64,000 nt of DNA from Isochrysis galbana (GCA_018136815.1 CM030935.1:1484204-1548203), one strand, 5' to 3'; positions 10,395 to 20,707 are shown, numbered from the stretch's first letter. Notes: a model not told the origin generated them from the sequence alone. Made by a program: numbers and translations.

Positions 10395-10810
10395 CAGCGC
10401 AGCAGCTCAAGGCCCGCGGTCGGTGGGACTCCGACGTCGCCGGGATCTACGCTCGGGACACGGTAGCGCAACAGTTACGCAAGGCCGACGCAATCGCCGC
10501 AGGCGCGAGCACCAGCCTCAAGGAGGCCGTGCGCCGTGCCAACTTGGAACTTGGGTCCAGCCCGCCACATACTAGCGGGTCAGCAGAAGGGCCGGGATCG
10601 TCCTCTGGCTCTGGTGTCTCTTTGTGTAGGAGTGATGCGCCCCTCGTGCGGCGCTGTAGCGGTAGCGGACCCTTAGCACATCTTCTCCTACCTTGCTTAG
10701 CCGTCCTATTCTTATTCATGCTAACGGGAGGCGCGAGGCGCTCCGGGCTCCGGGGCGGGTTCATCGAGCCCGGCGGCCCGGCGGCCCGGATCTCTTTTAA
10801 AACAAACTAA
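10316..10810 (+). pseudogene. Tyrosine-recombinase-like C-terminal fragment (DIRS/Ngaro/Crypton type)
   Basis: A 164-residue frame. Residues ~20-50 contain KRSIADATAAA followed by LKARGRWDSDVAGIYAR, which fits the end of a tyrosine recombinase catalytic domain (the HSxR...GRWxSDAxxxYxR pattern of DIRS, Ngaro and Crypton proteins, with Tyr as nucleophile). The rest of the catalytic domain is absent. The first ~26 residues lie in repeat Y, also present at 9556-9646. The tail has a hydrophobic run that may be non-coding. The match rests on one motif. Confidence 0.35.
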
Positions 10811-10860
10811 GAACTATGAGCCTCCGCGCATCGGCACATGCCGCTAGCAGAATATCATTA

Positions 10861-10887
10861 GTCTAGGCCACGCCAGGCTCCAGTTAC
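10861..10887 (-). repeat. Short minus-strand copy of repeat C
   Basis: The segment GTCTAGGCCACGCCAGGCTC plus seven further bases is the reverse complement of the core of repeat C found at 19593, 20708 and 49559. Confidence 0.55.
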
Positions 10888-11193
10888 CCTCAGAGAGCGC
10901 TCCCACGGATCACGGAAAAACGTGAACGAGGGGGCGACAATCAGCAGACGGCGCGGCGTTCAAAAAGATAAAGACGGGCAGGAGAAGGGTTTTTTTCTCT
11001 CTCACCCCTCTTCTTCTTCTTCTTCTTCATTTCTTGGTGTTCTTGATCTTTTCACTCTTGCTCCCTCCACCCTCTCTGTCTCTTCTCTTCTCCCTCTCTA
11101 TTCTCCTGCTTCCTCCTCCTCCTCCTCCTCTCCCTCTCTCTTCCCCTCCCCCCCACTTCTCTTCCCCGCATCGGCGGCCGAGGGAGCGGCGCG

Positions 11194-12880
11194 ATGGGTT
11201 GGCTCAAGTACGCGGCGTGCCTCGCGTTCGGGCTGTGGGCGGCGCCGGCGGTGCGGCAGGTGGAGAAGCTCTCGCTCGATGACATCACCGCCTGGGCGGG
11301 CAATGGGCCGCTCGCGGACTCGGGAGCGCCCTTTATGGGAGTCTATTACTTCCATGGTGCGCAGCACAGAGGGGGAGGGAGGGCGAGGAGGGACAGAGGA
11401 GGGAGAGAGAGGAGAGATGGAGGAGGGAGGGAGGAGGGAGGCAGAGGAGGGCGAGGAGGGCGAGGGGGAAGGCAGGAGACAGATAGAGAGAGGGAGGGCG
11501 AGGAGCGGGGAGGAGAGTGATAAGAGGGCGGAGAGAAAACACGGAGAAGGAGGGAAAGGAGGGAAGGAGGAGCGGGAGGACGTAGAGGGGGGTGGAGAGG
11601 GAAGGCAGCGAGACGGATGGAAGAGAAGTGTGGAAAGGCGGAGGCGGTGGCAGAGCCAGACAGAGTTGCAGCCGGAGAGCCAGATGGAGAGAGGCAGAGA
11701 CGGACACTGAGACGGAATGCGGAGAGGACGTAGAGAGCCGCTGACAAGGCCCTCGAGCCTGATGATGTGCAGCCGTAGCTCACACCGGGCGCGCGCGCCT
11801 CCTCCTCTCTCAGGCATGTCTGGCGTCCTGCTCGGAGACTTGACTTACTGTACGTCGTGGGACTCCACCACGCGCATCCTGCGGTGTACATTCTATGACA
11901 AGACGACAATCTTCCCTGATGGCAGCATTTCCAGGGCGGAGCGTGCGCTTGACACCTCGCCCACGCCGCCACTGAGTGGCATTGGTGCCTTTCGCCTCTT
12001 CAGCTTCCTTCACTACGCGGTAGACTTCCATTTCAATGAGCAGCTAACTAAGGCAACTGTCGTGGCACGTCCCATGTTGTTCTCGTAAGATGCCCTTGCA
12101 TTGATTTGGCCATGCGACCACGACCGTCTGGGTGGCTATTTTTGCCGGGAACTGCACAGTCTGCTCCGTGTCCGAAGACCACCACCCCTTCATACAGGTT
12201 CATTCAGCGACTCTTTTTTGAGGAAACCCTGGAAAAGGTTGCCTCGAAGGAGTTCACTGCCGGTGCGCTCAGCCACTTGAACACTACTCCAATCCCGCAG
12301 GAGAGTCTTGTCTGTCTCACAGAGGCATATATCACGAATGTCCGTGCTCCCAGCCCGGGATGCCTCGTGTAAGCATGTCGGGTAATATGAGGCGCTCCAA
12401 TGTGTCAGCCATCCCATTACGTCTCGGCACATGTGCCATCGTAGGGCCGTGGTTCAAATCTGAAAAGGACATCTCGCTTAGTGGCGCCTGGGTTCGCAAC
12501 AATTACGCCCCACCGACGGCCTCCGAGCCCTCTACCGGCTACGCTCTGCTCCCGGTACGCCTGCCTTGGGAATGGCTTGATGGAGCCATTCGTGGTAATG
12601 TAGAGAGCAAGCGTGTTAGGCCAAAGTGATCAGGGTGTCCCTTGCATCAGCGATGGTGCATAATGAGCTCAGGCAGTTGAGCAAGAGCACTTGCACAGAA
12701 GAGTATGGTTCTACGTCATTCTCTAGCAATACAACGTTTGGGACACTTGGTACTGAAACGCTCACACCTACCAACCATATTCTTCTTGTAGGTTCTGACG
12801 AAGAAGGGCGGTTTAAACAAGGCGAATCTTGCGCGCGCAAAGGCCAAGAATCCTAATGGAGACGTGGTCATCCGTGTCAA
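11194..12880 (+). CDS. Multi-exon gene, probable secreted or ER protein of unknown function
   Basis: I do not recognise the family. The model has exon 1 at 11194-11356, exon 2 at 11814-12084, exon 3 from 12198 to about 12346, exon 4 from about 12409 to 12554 and exon 5 at 12792-12880. Phases agree at the first two junctions (donors GTGCGC and GTAAGA, acceptors CAG); the exon 3/4 join is tentative. The first 20 residues (MGWLKYAACLAFGLWAAPAV) look like a signal peptide. Later segments are hydrophobic and Cys-containing. Exon 5 ends at a good donor (GTGAGT), so at least one more exon follows; a hydrophobic stretch near 12975-13048 is a weak candidate. Intron 1 is a purine-rich low-complexity tract. 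A pyrimidine-rich tract (10990-11160) lies just upstream. That coding sequence is present is fairly sure; function is unknown. Confidence 0.6.
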
Positions 12881-13624
12881 GTGAGTGGCCCAGCCTTCTA
12901 CCTAGAGGTCCGGATGTTGGTGAGGTCATTTGAAGCCGGGCCATCATTCTGACTTGCGTCCAACATCCAAGCGGTTGTAAACACTTCGAGGTCGTCATCT
13001 CTATTTACGCAGCCTTAGCGCTGCACAATTTCGCCCTTATATGCTGCTGTTGACCAAGTTACGACTTTATACAACCATGCCGTGTGCGAATCCCCACCGG
13101 CGTACTTACTTTGGTGTAGCCCTTGTCATAGCACACTAGCGCAATATTAGGTGGTACCCGCAAACGATGTTGTGAAGGGAGGACGGGAGAGCCTCCGACG
13201 CCGCAAGCAAACGCGTCGACGCCAGTCTTGTAGACTGTAGACTAGCAGTAGCGCTAAGTTTGCATCATGTATCATGTATCCGTATATAGCATATAGGAGC
13301 ACAGGGATTCGCTCGCTACACAAGGGGTGCCTTGCCTCTACGGGAACGAGTCACCGGTGGGCGGCGCAACGGACAAAGACTCTGCTCCTCGACTCGCACT
13401 GCATCCTACTGGGGAGGGGTTGCTCAAATCGTACGCACTACGCACCCATCGGACACTGTGCTCAGAGAGAGGCGGCATGTGAGTTCCGCTGCCCCGAGGC
13501 ACGGAAGGCGGAAGGCTCGCCGACACCCCACCACATGCTGTGGTTCTGTGGAGTGGCGGGGCGGAGTGCGGAGTGGTAAGAGCAAAGAGGGGGGGCGGGC
13601 GTGTCTGGCCGGGGCGAGCGGCGT
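12881..13624. other. No gene resolved; possible last exon of the upstream gene
   Basis: Apart from a possible terminal exon near 12975-13048, no coding pattern, repeat match or RNA gene was recognised here. Confidence 0.4.
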
Positions 13625-13705
13625 GACGGATCGAGCATGACCACTGGCTCGATATGCGATGATACGGAAGGGCGAAACGATCGGTGGGAGGCGCGGCGGA
13701 TATGG
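13625..13705 (+). repeat. Dispersed repeat F, copy 1
   Basis: About 80 bases starting GACGGATCGAGCATGACCAC are nearly identical to 49892-49972. Its ends are not defined. Confidence 0.65.
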
Positions 13706-13728
13706 CCAGGAGTGATGGGATGGCGGGC

Positions 13729-14198
13729 CTAGTTGGGCTGTCAGTCCGTAAGCTTACGGTGGTTTTGAGCTTACACTTACATCAGTACTTACATCAGTAC
13801 TAATATCAGCTTACACCCCTATTATAACTTCTAGTATCGCTATTATTATACTTATACTTACTAGGGGGTGTTCAGCGTGCAGCGCGTGGCGCGCGCGCAA
13901 AGGGGAGGGCAGCGCAAATAAACAGAGAGCACGAGTTGGCAGGTGCATGTGAAGAGGCCAAGAGTCCAAGGTGGTGGTGGTGGGGGGTGGGCAGCTAGTA
14001 GGAGAGATAGGCAGGGGGAGGGAGCGGGCTGGCGCGCCTCTGCGCTTGTTCGCAGGGCTCGTTCTCGTTCCCGCTCCGGAGTTTTGTTTTTAGTTTTATT
14101 TTTGAACTGGCAGCCTAGGAACTAACATTAGTATATCAGCTCCTGGGGAGCTAATACTAATGCATCAGTACTAATATCAGTACTTACAGCCCAACTAG
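13729..14198. mobile_element. Non-autonomous TIR element with 10-bp target duplication (Mutator-like size)
   Basis: Terminal inverted repeats CTAGTTGGGCTGT and ACAGCCCAACTAG bound a 470-bp element. It is flanked by perfect GATGGCGGGC duplications at 13719-13728 and 14199-14208. Subterminal arrays of ATCAGTACTAATATCAG-like units and TTAC/GTAAGC motifs occur at both ends. A 10-bp duplication is in the range of Mutator-like elements (9-11 bp). No transposase is encoded. It sits in a minus-strand gag-leader remnant (14209-14245). Confidence 0.8.
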
Positions 14199-14245
14199 GA
14201 TGGCGGGCTGGACCACCTCCTCAGCAGAGGAAGGCGGGAGGACGG

Positions 14246-14302
14246 CGCGGGGAAAATTCTGTGCCGCAAGAATGCCCCGCGCGGACTCGAAACGGCCGCG
14301 AG
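14246..14302. repeat. Dispersed repeat D, copy 1
   Basis: About 55 bases containing CCGCAAGAATGCCCCGCGCG and then CTCGAAACGGCCGCGAG are repeated at 55578-55636. Confidence 0.6.
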
Positions 14303-14399
14303 GGGGAAGTGAGAAGCAGAGACCTCAGTATAAACATACAGAGATTAGAATGAGCATCCACGATGCATGAGCAGCTGGCATCTGGAGATGGATGGATGT

Positions 14400-14546
14400 A
14401 TCCACGATAAATGGGTCAGCAGGGCAGTCTGATTCTGGCAAGCCATCAGGCATGCCATGAGCATGGGTGGTTCCTCCCCTATGGCAGGGGAGGAGTGGAG
14501 AGAGGTGGGGGCTCGTGCCCCTCCATGGGCGAACTAAGTATGCAAA
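14400..14546 (-). repeat. Family A element, copy A4 (split by a LINE insertion)
   Basis: This is the 5' part of a family A element on the minus strand. Its hairpin is interrupted: the left arm CTAAGTATGCAAA ends at 14546 and the right arm (AAACTTAGTTG) resumes at 16445-16456, after a LINE fragment inserted in the loop. Confidence 0.75.
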
Positions 14547-16431
14547 AAAAAAATCTTGAAGGTGCCCGCTACGCTACTAAGGACACACACTCACTCGCGC
14601 TCCCGGTGTCACCGCCTATACCCCTACCTCTACTCCCTCGCCCGCTCCCCCCCTCGTTCCTTTTTCTTCGGTTTTGGGGGGTCGGCCCATGTACACTACT
14701 TTGGGCCTAGCGTTTGTGGGAGGGGAGGGGCAGGCCTCTTGCGTTCGTTGCTGCGATAATAATAAAACAACTGAGCGTTAGTACCACTACTCCCACTAGC
14801 CCGGTACTATCACGACACCCCTCAGCGCCCTTGCCCGCACGCCTTGAAGTGATGGCACAGACACATACACATATGCATCCCTTCAAATCTCCCCCCTCGC
14901 AAACCCCCGGCTCCCATTATAACTCCCCACAAGTTACAATGAGGGAAAACCCATCGAGGCGGACCGGTCGACGCCGGCCGACTCTCCGGGGAAAAACACC
15001 GGGGGGGGGGGGAAGGGACTTCTCGTCGTGAAGCAGAACGGCCCTTACAGCTCGCGCCGCGAGCAGTCCTCGAAGAAATAAATGACTGCGCCCCCCGATA
15101 CCTGCCACAGGGACGTCTTGAGCCACTCCCTTCTTCTCGCCCCTCCTGTCGCCAGCCGTCCCCCTTCGCCCGTTTGCTAACGCAAACGGGGCCCGTTTCT
15201 TACCGCACTCCATCGGGGGGGGCGCAAATTCCCCCCCCTCTCTCTCTCCATTCTCCTCCGCCCCTCTCCCTGCGGCGCGTCGCCATGCGGCGCGCCACGG
15301 CCTGCTCTCAGAGGGCCTTTGGGGGCTCCCAGAGGGCCAGCAAGGGCAGCTCAGGGGGCAGTGGAGGCTGGGGCTCAGCCCCTGGCCCCCCTGCCTCTCC
15401 CACGCTTGCCACGCTGGCCATTGGAGCCTCCCAGTGGCCTCTGTATGCCTGGCGACCAGGGGAGGGGGGGGAGTCAGCTCGAGGGCAGGCCCATGCTGGG
15501 CGTGGGAGTGCGAGTCTCGGCCCGCGCCCACTAGGGGTCTGGGCCAGAGTGTTGATTGCCCAGCCCCTGCCAAAGGGCAGGGGCTGGGGTTGATTGTACG
15601 GGCCCACCCCGGGGGGTGTCCGCGATGGAGAGAGGGGGGCGCGAGGCCCCCATTGACCCCCACTTATAAAAGTAGGTTGCGTTCGTTGCTGCGATAGTCT
15701 CGGGCCTTGTCCGTCCCTGTGTGGGGGCCAGGCCCCTCGGCCTTCCCCATTGGAATTCTCCGGCTTTTACCATATATGCCATCTGTCAGTCGGCTAGTGG
15801 GAATAGTAGAGGCTACCGCTGCTCTGCCTAGTCCGTTGCGGCAAAACCACGAGTCCAAGATTTGCTTCCAGTTTGCTTGGCGCGCGTCGAGGTAGTTGAG
15901 AATCCATTTGGCCCTGAGGGCTTGCACGTGTTGGGTCCAATCCAAGAGGCCCAGCCCCATGTTAGGTCCGTCCCGGTCGTCGCTCGCCAACGGTAGTGTT
16001 GGGTTTTTACCCATTGGAGTTTACGACCCGTCCTATGGTTCGTCCAAAGTATTAGGTCAATCTGAGCCTTCATGTGACCATGGAACCACCCTGGTGGCAC
16101 CAATGTTTGCATCCGGTATCGTGGGATAGAGTATATTAGGAAGTTTGCCACTTTAGTTTTGCCGTGAATCGAAAGAGCGCTGGCGATCGGTGCGTATGCC
16201 GCCGTTCTCCGAGCGACGCGGTCCGCTAGGGACCTCCAGAAGGATTTGATCGCCTTTTCGTCGCCTAGCGGCACTCCTAAGATTGTCGCGTATTCGCCCG
16301 CTTTTAGCCATCTGAATCGCTTGAAGTCTTCCGGGGGGCTCTTTCGTCTCAGCGCTCCCATCTTGAGTCCCTCGAACTTGTTTTCATTGGGCTTTCCGCC
16401 CGTCGCCTCTGCGTATCGGTCGACCCATCTG
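14547..16431 (-). mobile_element. Internally deleted LINE, subfamily 2, with family B element nested inside
   Basis: It is flanked by CTAAGTATGCAAA duplications at 14534-14546 and 16432-16444. On the minus strand, 16431-15696 encodes a decayed segment from the C-terminal side of reverse transcriptase (about 40-50% like the LINE at 26606; motifs ATGGK, LGVPLG, LGLLDW, WILNYL, WFCR.GLGR), with at least one frameshift near 16010. The zinc-finger C-terminus is deleted. The 3' UTR (14757-14547) ends CTTCAAGATTTTTTT on the minus strand. Copy B1 splits the element at 14757/15696. Confidence 0.82.
14758..15676 (-). mobile_element. Non-autonomous retroelement, family B, copy B1
   Basis: 919 bp with 19-bp target duplications (TTGCGTTCGTTGCTGCGAT) at 14739-14757 and 15677-15695. 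Read on the minus strand, it starts with a hairpin (CTACTTTTATAAGTG), continues with the GC-rich body shared with copies at 16750 and about 52140-53108, and ends CAGTTGTTTTATTATT. Long duplications plus a defined 3' tail point to target-primed reverse transcription. The open frames inside are GC-rich artefacts. Confidence 0.85.
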
Positions 16432-16461
16432 CTAAGTATGCAAATAAACTTAGTTGCCAAA

Positions 16462-16733
16462 ACAAGCAACAAGGCTAGAAGACACGTTATCGCCGGAGGG
16501 GAGAGCTGCCGCTCCCTCCTCCCCTCCCTCCTCCCTCTTCCTCCTCTCTTCCCTGCGGCACGGGCCCATGGCGCGCGCATGCGACCCACCTTCAGGTCCT
16601 CAGGTGGCCTACAGGGACCTGGGAGCTCACTCAGCTTAGGGGGCAGGTGAGGCGCCTAGGGCTTGGCCCTGGGGCCCCTTACTTATGTCTGCCTCCCTCG
16701 TTGGCTCTCTGCGCCCCTGCTGAAGGTCGACTT
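16462..16733. repeat. Degenerate GC-rich element fragment
   Basis: The sequence resembles the internal part of the family A copy at 45297-45760 in opposite orientation (shared CCGGAGGGGAGAGCTGC and GGCACGGGCCCATGGCGC segments). No coding function is apparent. Confidence 0.5.
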
Positions 16734-16749
16734 AGCTGGCTGGGGGCTC

Positions 16750-17623
16750 AAAACTACTTTTATAAGTAGGAGGCCAATGGGGGCCTCGCGCCCCCCTCTC
16801 TCCATCGCAGACACCCATTGGGTGGGCCTGCACAACCAACCTCAGCCCCTGCCTGCTGGCAGGGGCTGAGCTGACACCAATCTGGCCCAGGCCTTCGCCG
16901 AGCGCGCGCCGCGCGCCGCACGCATTCGCCTGAACCGGCCCCTAATCGTACTGACCCACCCCCCCACCGCTGAGCCACAGACCAACAGGGCCGCCAGGAG
17001 GGCACCCAGGGCCAGCGAGGCGAGCGAGGGAGAGGCAGGAGAGGCCAGGGGCACTGCCCCAGCCTCCACTGCCCCCTGAGCTGGCCCCGCTGGCCCTCTG
17101 GGAGGCCCCGAGGGGCCCCCCAGAAGGGGGCCATGGCGCGCGCATGCGACACACGCCCGCAGGAGAGCGAAGAGAACGACGGAAAATGAACGACAAAAAA
17201 AACGACGTGATCTGGCCCCCAAACCCCAAATAGGTAAGATAACCGCCCGTTTGCGATATACTAACGGGTTGACACCCCGCGCGGCGGACAGACACCGCGA
17301 AAGAGCGGCAGCAGACGAAGAAGGGCCGCAGGGCGGGGGCCGAGACCCCCCGAGGACACGATAAGATGGTTTCAAAGGGCGTTTACGCTTGTCTTCCACA
17401 GGCGAACACCCAACAACACAGGTCTGCCCCAGCCCACCCCTTGCGCTTGGCCCGTCGTAGTGCACGCGGCCCCCCCCCCCCGATACCAAAGACAAAGGAA
17501 TGAAGGGGGTAGTGTAAAGGGAGTGAGTGTTCTGGGGTATAGGCGATGGCATGAGTCGGTACCGTGAGTGCGTGGTCCTTTATAGCTAGCGGTAGTAGCC
17601 TGAATCTTCAGATGTTTTTTTTT
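16750..17623 (+). mobile_element. Non-autonomous retroelement, family B, copy B2
   Basis: 874 bp flanked by 16-bp duplications (AGCTGGCTGGGGGCTC) at 16734-16749 and 17624-17639. The 5' end has the hairpin CTACTTTTATAAGTAG. The 3' end is GAATCTTCAGATG followed by nine T. The last ~230 bases resemble the 3' UTR of LINE subfamily 2 (14547-14757; also 54496-54700), the expected arrangement for a SINE-like element using that LINE's machinery. Confidence 0.85.
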
Positions 17624-17639
17624 AGCTGGCTGGGGGCTC

Positions 17640-18407
17640 CTCATCAAGGGGTCCATGTGAGGAGGGTTCGATCAGAGCGACAAGCTAGCCAGCGCGGGCC
17701 AGGTCGTGCGATTCAAGCCCAGCTCTCTGGGAGAGTCCGGGCAATTTGGATGAGTCCCACTTGCATGCCAAGAGGGAACGTAGGGGGGTGGATGGTTCTC
17801 GCCTCCCATGAGGGGAGTCGAGAGATTGTGGGGGCGCGAGGTCCCCTCCCATGGCGACCAATCATAAGATTAGTTCTTAGTTTTTGGGTGAACCAAGTGC
17901 AATTTAGTTGCCTAATAATGCAGCATGACGACAATGGCGCACAAGGATAGGGATAGGCCTCTGGCTACAAACAAGCTGCAACGCGATACGCTTTGAGCAC
18001 CAATAATGCTGAATGACGCCACAGACGGCTGCAGTTGCACCGCGAAACGTAGAAGAGTGCACAGGAATGCAGCCGCGCACAGCAATTCGTGCGCAGCAGC
18101 ATTACGAAATCTATGCTGCTGAGCAAAACGTAAAACAGCCATTGGCACAAAAGACAATGACACTGGGAACCCAACCAATCAGTGCCGCAATGCACGCGGG
18201 TCGGCGGAGCGCTCGTCTTATGTGTGCTTCCTTTGGGCATTGAATCTACGCTAGCCAGCAGACGGCATGGATCAGTTGGCGCGCATCCCATAAGAATGCT
18301 TGATACGATTCAAGGATCGGCGACATGGCATTAGCCTGTGATAGGCACGGTAATGGTAGTTGCCGTGCGGTGCTACCGTAGGTGACAACAACACAACGGG
18401 AGATTTG
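17640..18407. other. Repeat fragments, no gene seen
   Basis: Bases ~17740-17915 carry a degenerate family A end (CCCATGG, then AACCAAGTGCAATTTAGTTG). The remainder, up to the dioxygenase stop codon, shows no coding pattern on either strand. Confidence 0.5.
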
Positions 18408-19487
18408 TCACTCGCGGGGCTTCTTGGGGATTGTGTTCAGCCCGAGGCGTTGAACAATGCGACCCACCTCCGTGTCCTCGTCGGTCAGCCGACTTACTCT
18501 CGGCCGACTACCTTTTCGAGTCATCTTGCTACGTGTCGTAGACACTCGCACATTTCCACGCCTGGACTTTCCTTCCCCTGCGTGCTGGGACGGCCACACT
18601 AACGGAAGGAGTTCATGCCTAGCTGGCGTCCCTGGTTTGACATCCTTCACCCAGTCTCGCCATGACTCGCCGTCTTCGTCATCGAACTGCGTGTCGGCGG
18701 GAAGGCGAGTGGCACCATCCGCAAAGTAGGAGGCGGTGAATGCCATTCGCTGAGAGGGCTGCTCATTCGGTGGTGCACAGTGTAGCGTCCAGCCGTGATG
18801 CCAAGTAGCATCTCCTAGAGCAAAAGCAGGTTCGTCCACCGGTTCAGGATACCTGTGGCTCACATCGCCAATCAAACGCGGATCGCCACGCCAGAATGAG
18901 AGCGAAACATCGCGGTGAGATCTCGGGGCATACAAGAGAGATGTGCCCCCACGAGAATGGGAGGGAATCGGGTGAAGCGGAATCCATACCGTGATAAAAT
19001 GGTTGGTGTCAAGCGGTGCCATAGCTAAGTCAGCGTGCCAGTTGGTCTGGCCGTCACCCGGACGCTTTACGAAGAGTGAGTCCTGGTACAGGCGCAGGCG
19101 CGACGGTTGGCCTGGGAGTCCCACTCCAAGCAGCTCGGCCGCCGTGCCCGCGAGCGCAGGCGAGCGGACGAGCCTGGCGACTTCTTCCGACTCGCGGTGG
19201 AGATTGAAGAGCTGAAAGAAAGGGACACTTCCCTCGGGAAGCTCGGCAATCTTCGCCTTATACTTGTGGAGGCGGACGGCAGCGGACGAGGTGCTGCGCC
19301 GTGCCTCCTCCACTGCTCCCTCGCCACAGAGAACGCGCAGCTTCTGCTCGGCCGCGCGGATCTCGTGCTTGTCGAACAGGTCCTGTAGCACTGGCGCCAG
19401 TTGTACTACCGTCTCGCGGGCCAGCAGCCCCGGCGTGCGTACGTAGCCTGCTCGCTCGAAGGCCAGCTGCCGCTCGATCGCCACCAT
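18408..19487 (-). CDS. Phytanoyl-CoA dioxygenase (PhyH) family protein
   Basis: Single-exon gene of 359 residues, starting at ATG 19487; codons upstream in frame offer no ATG before 19511. PhyH enzymes are Fe(II)/2-oxoglutarate-dependent oxygenases that hydroxylate acyl-CoAs or diverse small molecules. The iron site is visible: NWHAD supplies His151 and Asp153, HHGWTLHCAP supplies the distal His236, and Arg247 in SQRMAF is positioned to bind 2-oxoglutarate. The region between, LAMAPLDTNHFITVWIPLH, is characteristic. The last ~60 residues are basic and lack homology that I recognise. No obvious peroxisomal SKL-type terminus is present, so localisation is open. The substrate cannot be read from sequence. 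No introns are apparent, unlike several neighbouring host genes. Confidence 0.85.
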   Translation of the reverse strand: MVAIERQLAFERAGYVRTPGLLARETVVQLAPVLQDLFDKHEIRAAEQKLRVLCGEGAVEEARRSTSSAAVRLHKYKAKIAELPEGSVPFFQLFNLHRESEEVARLVRSPALAGTAAELLGVGLPGQPSRLRLYQDSLFVKRPGDGQTNWHADLAMAPLDTNHFITVWIPLHPIPSHSRGGTSLLYAPRSHRDVSLSFWRGDPRLIGDVSHRYPEPVDEPAFALGDATWHHGWTLHCAPPNEQPSQRMAFTASYFADGATRLPADTQFDDEDGESWRDWVKDVKPGTPARHELLPLVWPSQHAGEGKSRRGNVRVSTTRSKMTRKGSRPRVSRLTDEDTEVGRIVQRLGLNTIPKKPRE

Positions 19488-19592
19488 CGACGGAGCGAAC
19501 GACAGCACCACAAGGACGTGAACGGAGTCACTCTGGGTACTTTACTCCCCCTCCCTGACGCGTGACGAGTTTTCTTCTTGTTCTTCTCGGAT

Positions 19593-19865
19593 GAACGCCG
19601 CCGTCCGCTGCTTGTCGCCCCTTGTTCACGTTTCCGTGTGTGCCGCTTTCTATGGGGTCACTGGAGCCTGGCGTGGCCTAGACTAATTATATCGTACTAG
19701 GGCCGGCTGCCGCTCCACCCTTAGAAAACAAGGGGGCGAAAGGGGATGGTGGCGGGTAAGCTTGAGCACTAGTAGTGGTGTGTGTGTGTGAGCGTGGGGC
19801 TAGCGTCGCGCGAGGCGGGAGAAAGAGGGCGCGGAGCGACGCCCCTCGCGCGGGGCTGCTCCCTT
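19593..19865 (+). repeat. Dispersed repeat C, copy 1
   Basis: Begins GAACGCCGCCGTCCGCTGC and includes the GGAGCCTGGCGTGGCCTAGA core. It matches 49559-49840 over ~270 bases and 20708-20845 over its first part. A DNA element (19866-20621) is inserted at its right side, and the repeat resumes after 20630. Confidence 0.75.
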
Positions 19866-20621
19866 TTGGCAAGTCCGTAAGTTTTGTTTCAACCCCCCCA
19901 AATTTTGTTGTCAAAATTTGAGGGTCGGGCACCTAAATTTCGATCAAAATTCAATAATCAATAATTGTTCTTGGAGACTTCATAACTCATAACTTTATCA
20001 CACGCGGTAACCTTATGAGAGAGGCCTCGCCCCCCCGGCCCCGGGGGGCGAGACCTCCCCCCCCCCCCCCTTGACCCCCCCCCTCCCCTTATCTGTCTGC
20101 CACACACCCCTTGCGTGTGGCCTGCTCCAAGAGATATCCTCCTCCTCCTCCTCCTCCTCCTCCTCCTCATCATCATCGTATCGTCGTCGTCGTCGTCGTC
20201 GTCGTCGCCAAGAAACAAGAAAGACAACGACAACCGTCTCTCCTCTCTCGCCGCCGCTTACGACTTGTAGAACCAACGGCGGCAGCGGGCGCAGTAGCAG
20301 GCGCGGTAGCATGCGCGGTAGCAGGCGCGGTGGTCTCCTCCTCCCCCTCTACCATCTGGATGCGTCGAGGGCGGGCCATGCATGCGCCCTCCGCCCCCCC
20401 CCCTCCCGCGCACCGCGCGCGGCCCTATTTCTTATTTTTTCGAGGTGAAACCACCTAAATTTTGGTCAAAATTTTCCGCCCCCCCCCCCTCCCGCGCACC
20501 GCGCGCGGCCCTATTTCTTATTTTTTCGAGGTGAAACCACCTAAATTTTGGTCAAAATTTTTGATTTTACTCGACTACCCAAATTTCGAAAAAAAATTGA
20601 CAAAACTTACGGACTTGCCAA
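19866..20621. mobile_element. hAT-like non-autonomous TIR element
   Basis: Terminal inverted repeats start TTGGCAAGTCCGTAAGTTTT and end with the matching complement. Perfect 8-bp duplications GCTCCCTT lie at 19858-19865 and 20622-20629, typical of hAT-type transposition. Inside are CTC/CGT microsatellites and two direct copies of an ~80-base unit (20396-20475 and 20478-20558). No transposase frame is present. Confidence 0.85.
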
Positions 20622-20707
20622 GCTCCCTTCTTTTCTCCTTCTCCGGTCTTCGCGCGCCGCGCTACTCCGTTGACATTCACCTGCGCAAACTAAAGTTCGC
20701 TGTCTAT

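Noticed and set aside
10980..11810. Overlapping long frames on both strands
   Set aside because: The tract is GAGG/CCTC low complexity (upstream region and intron 1 of the 11194 gene); frames on both strands are compositional.
17655..17720. GGGTTCGATC considered as a tRNA or pol III B box
   Set aside because: No matching A box or cloverleaf at the required distance; a SINE promoter from tRNA is not supported.
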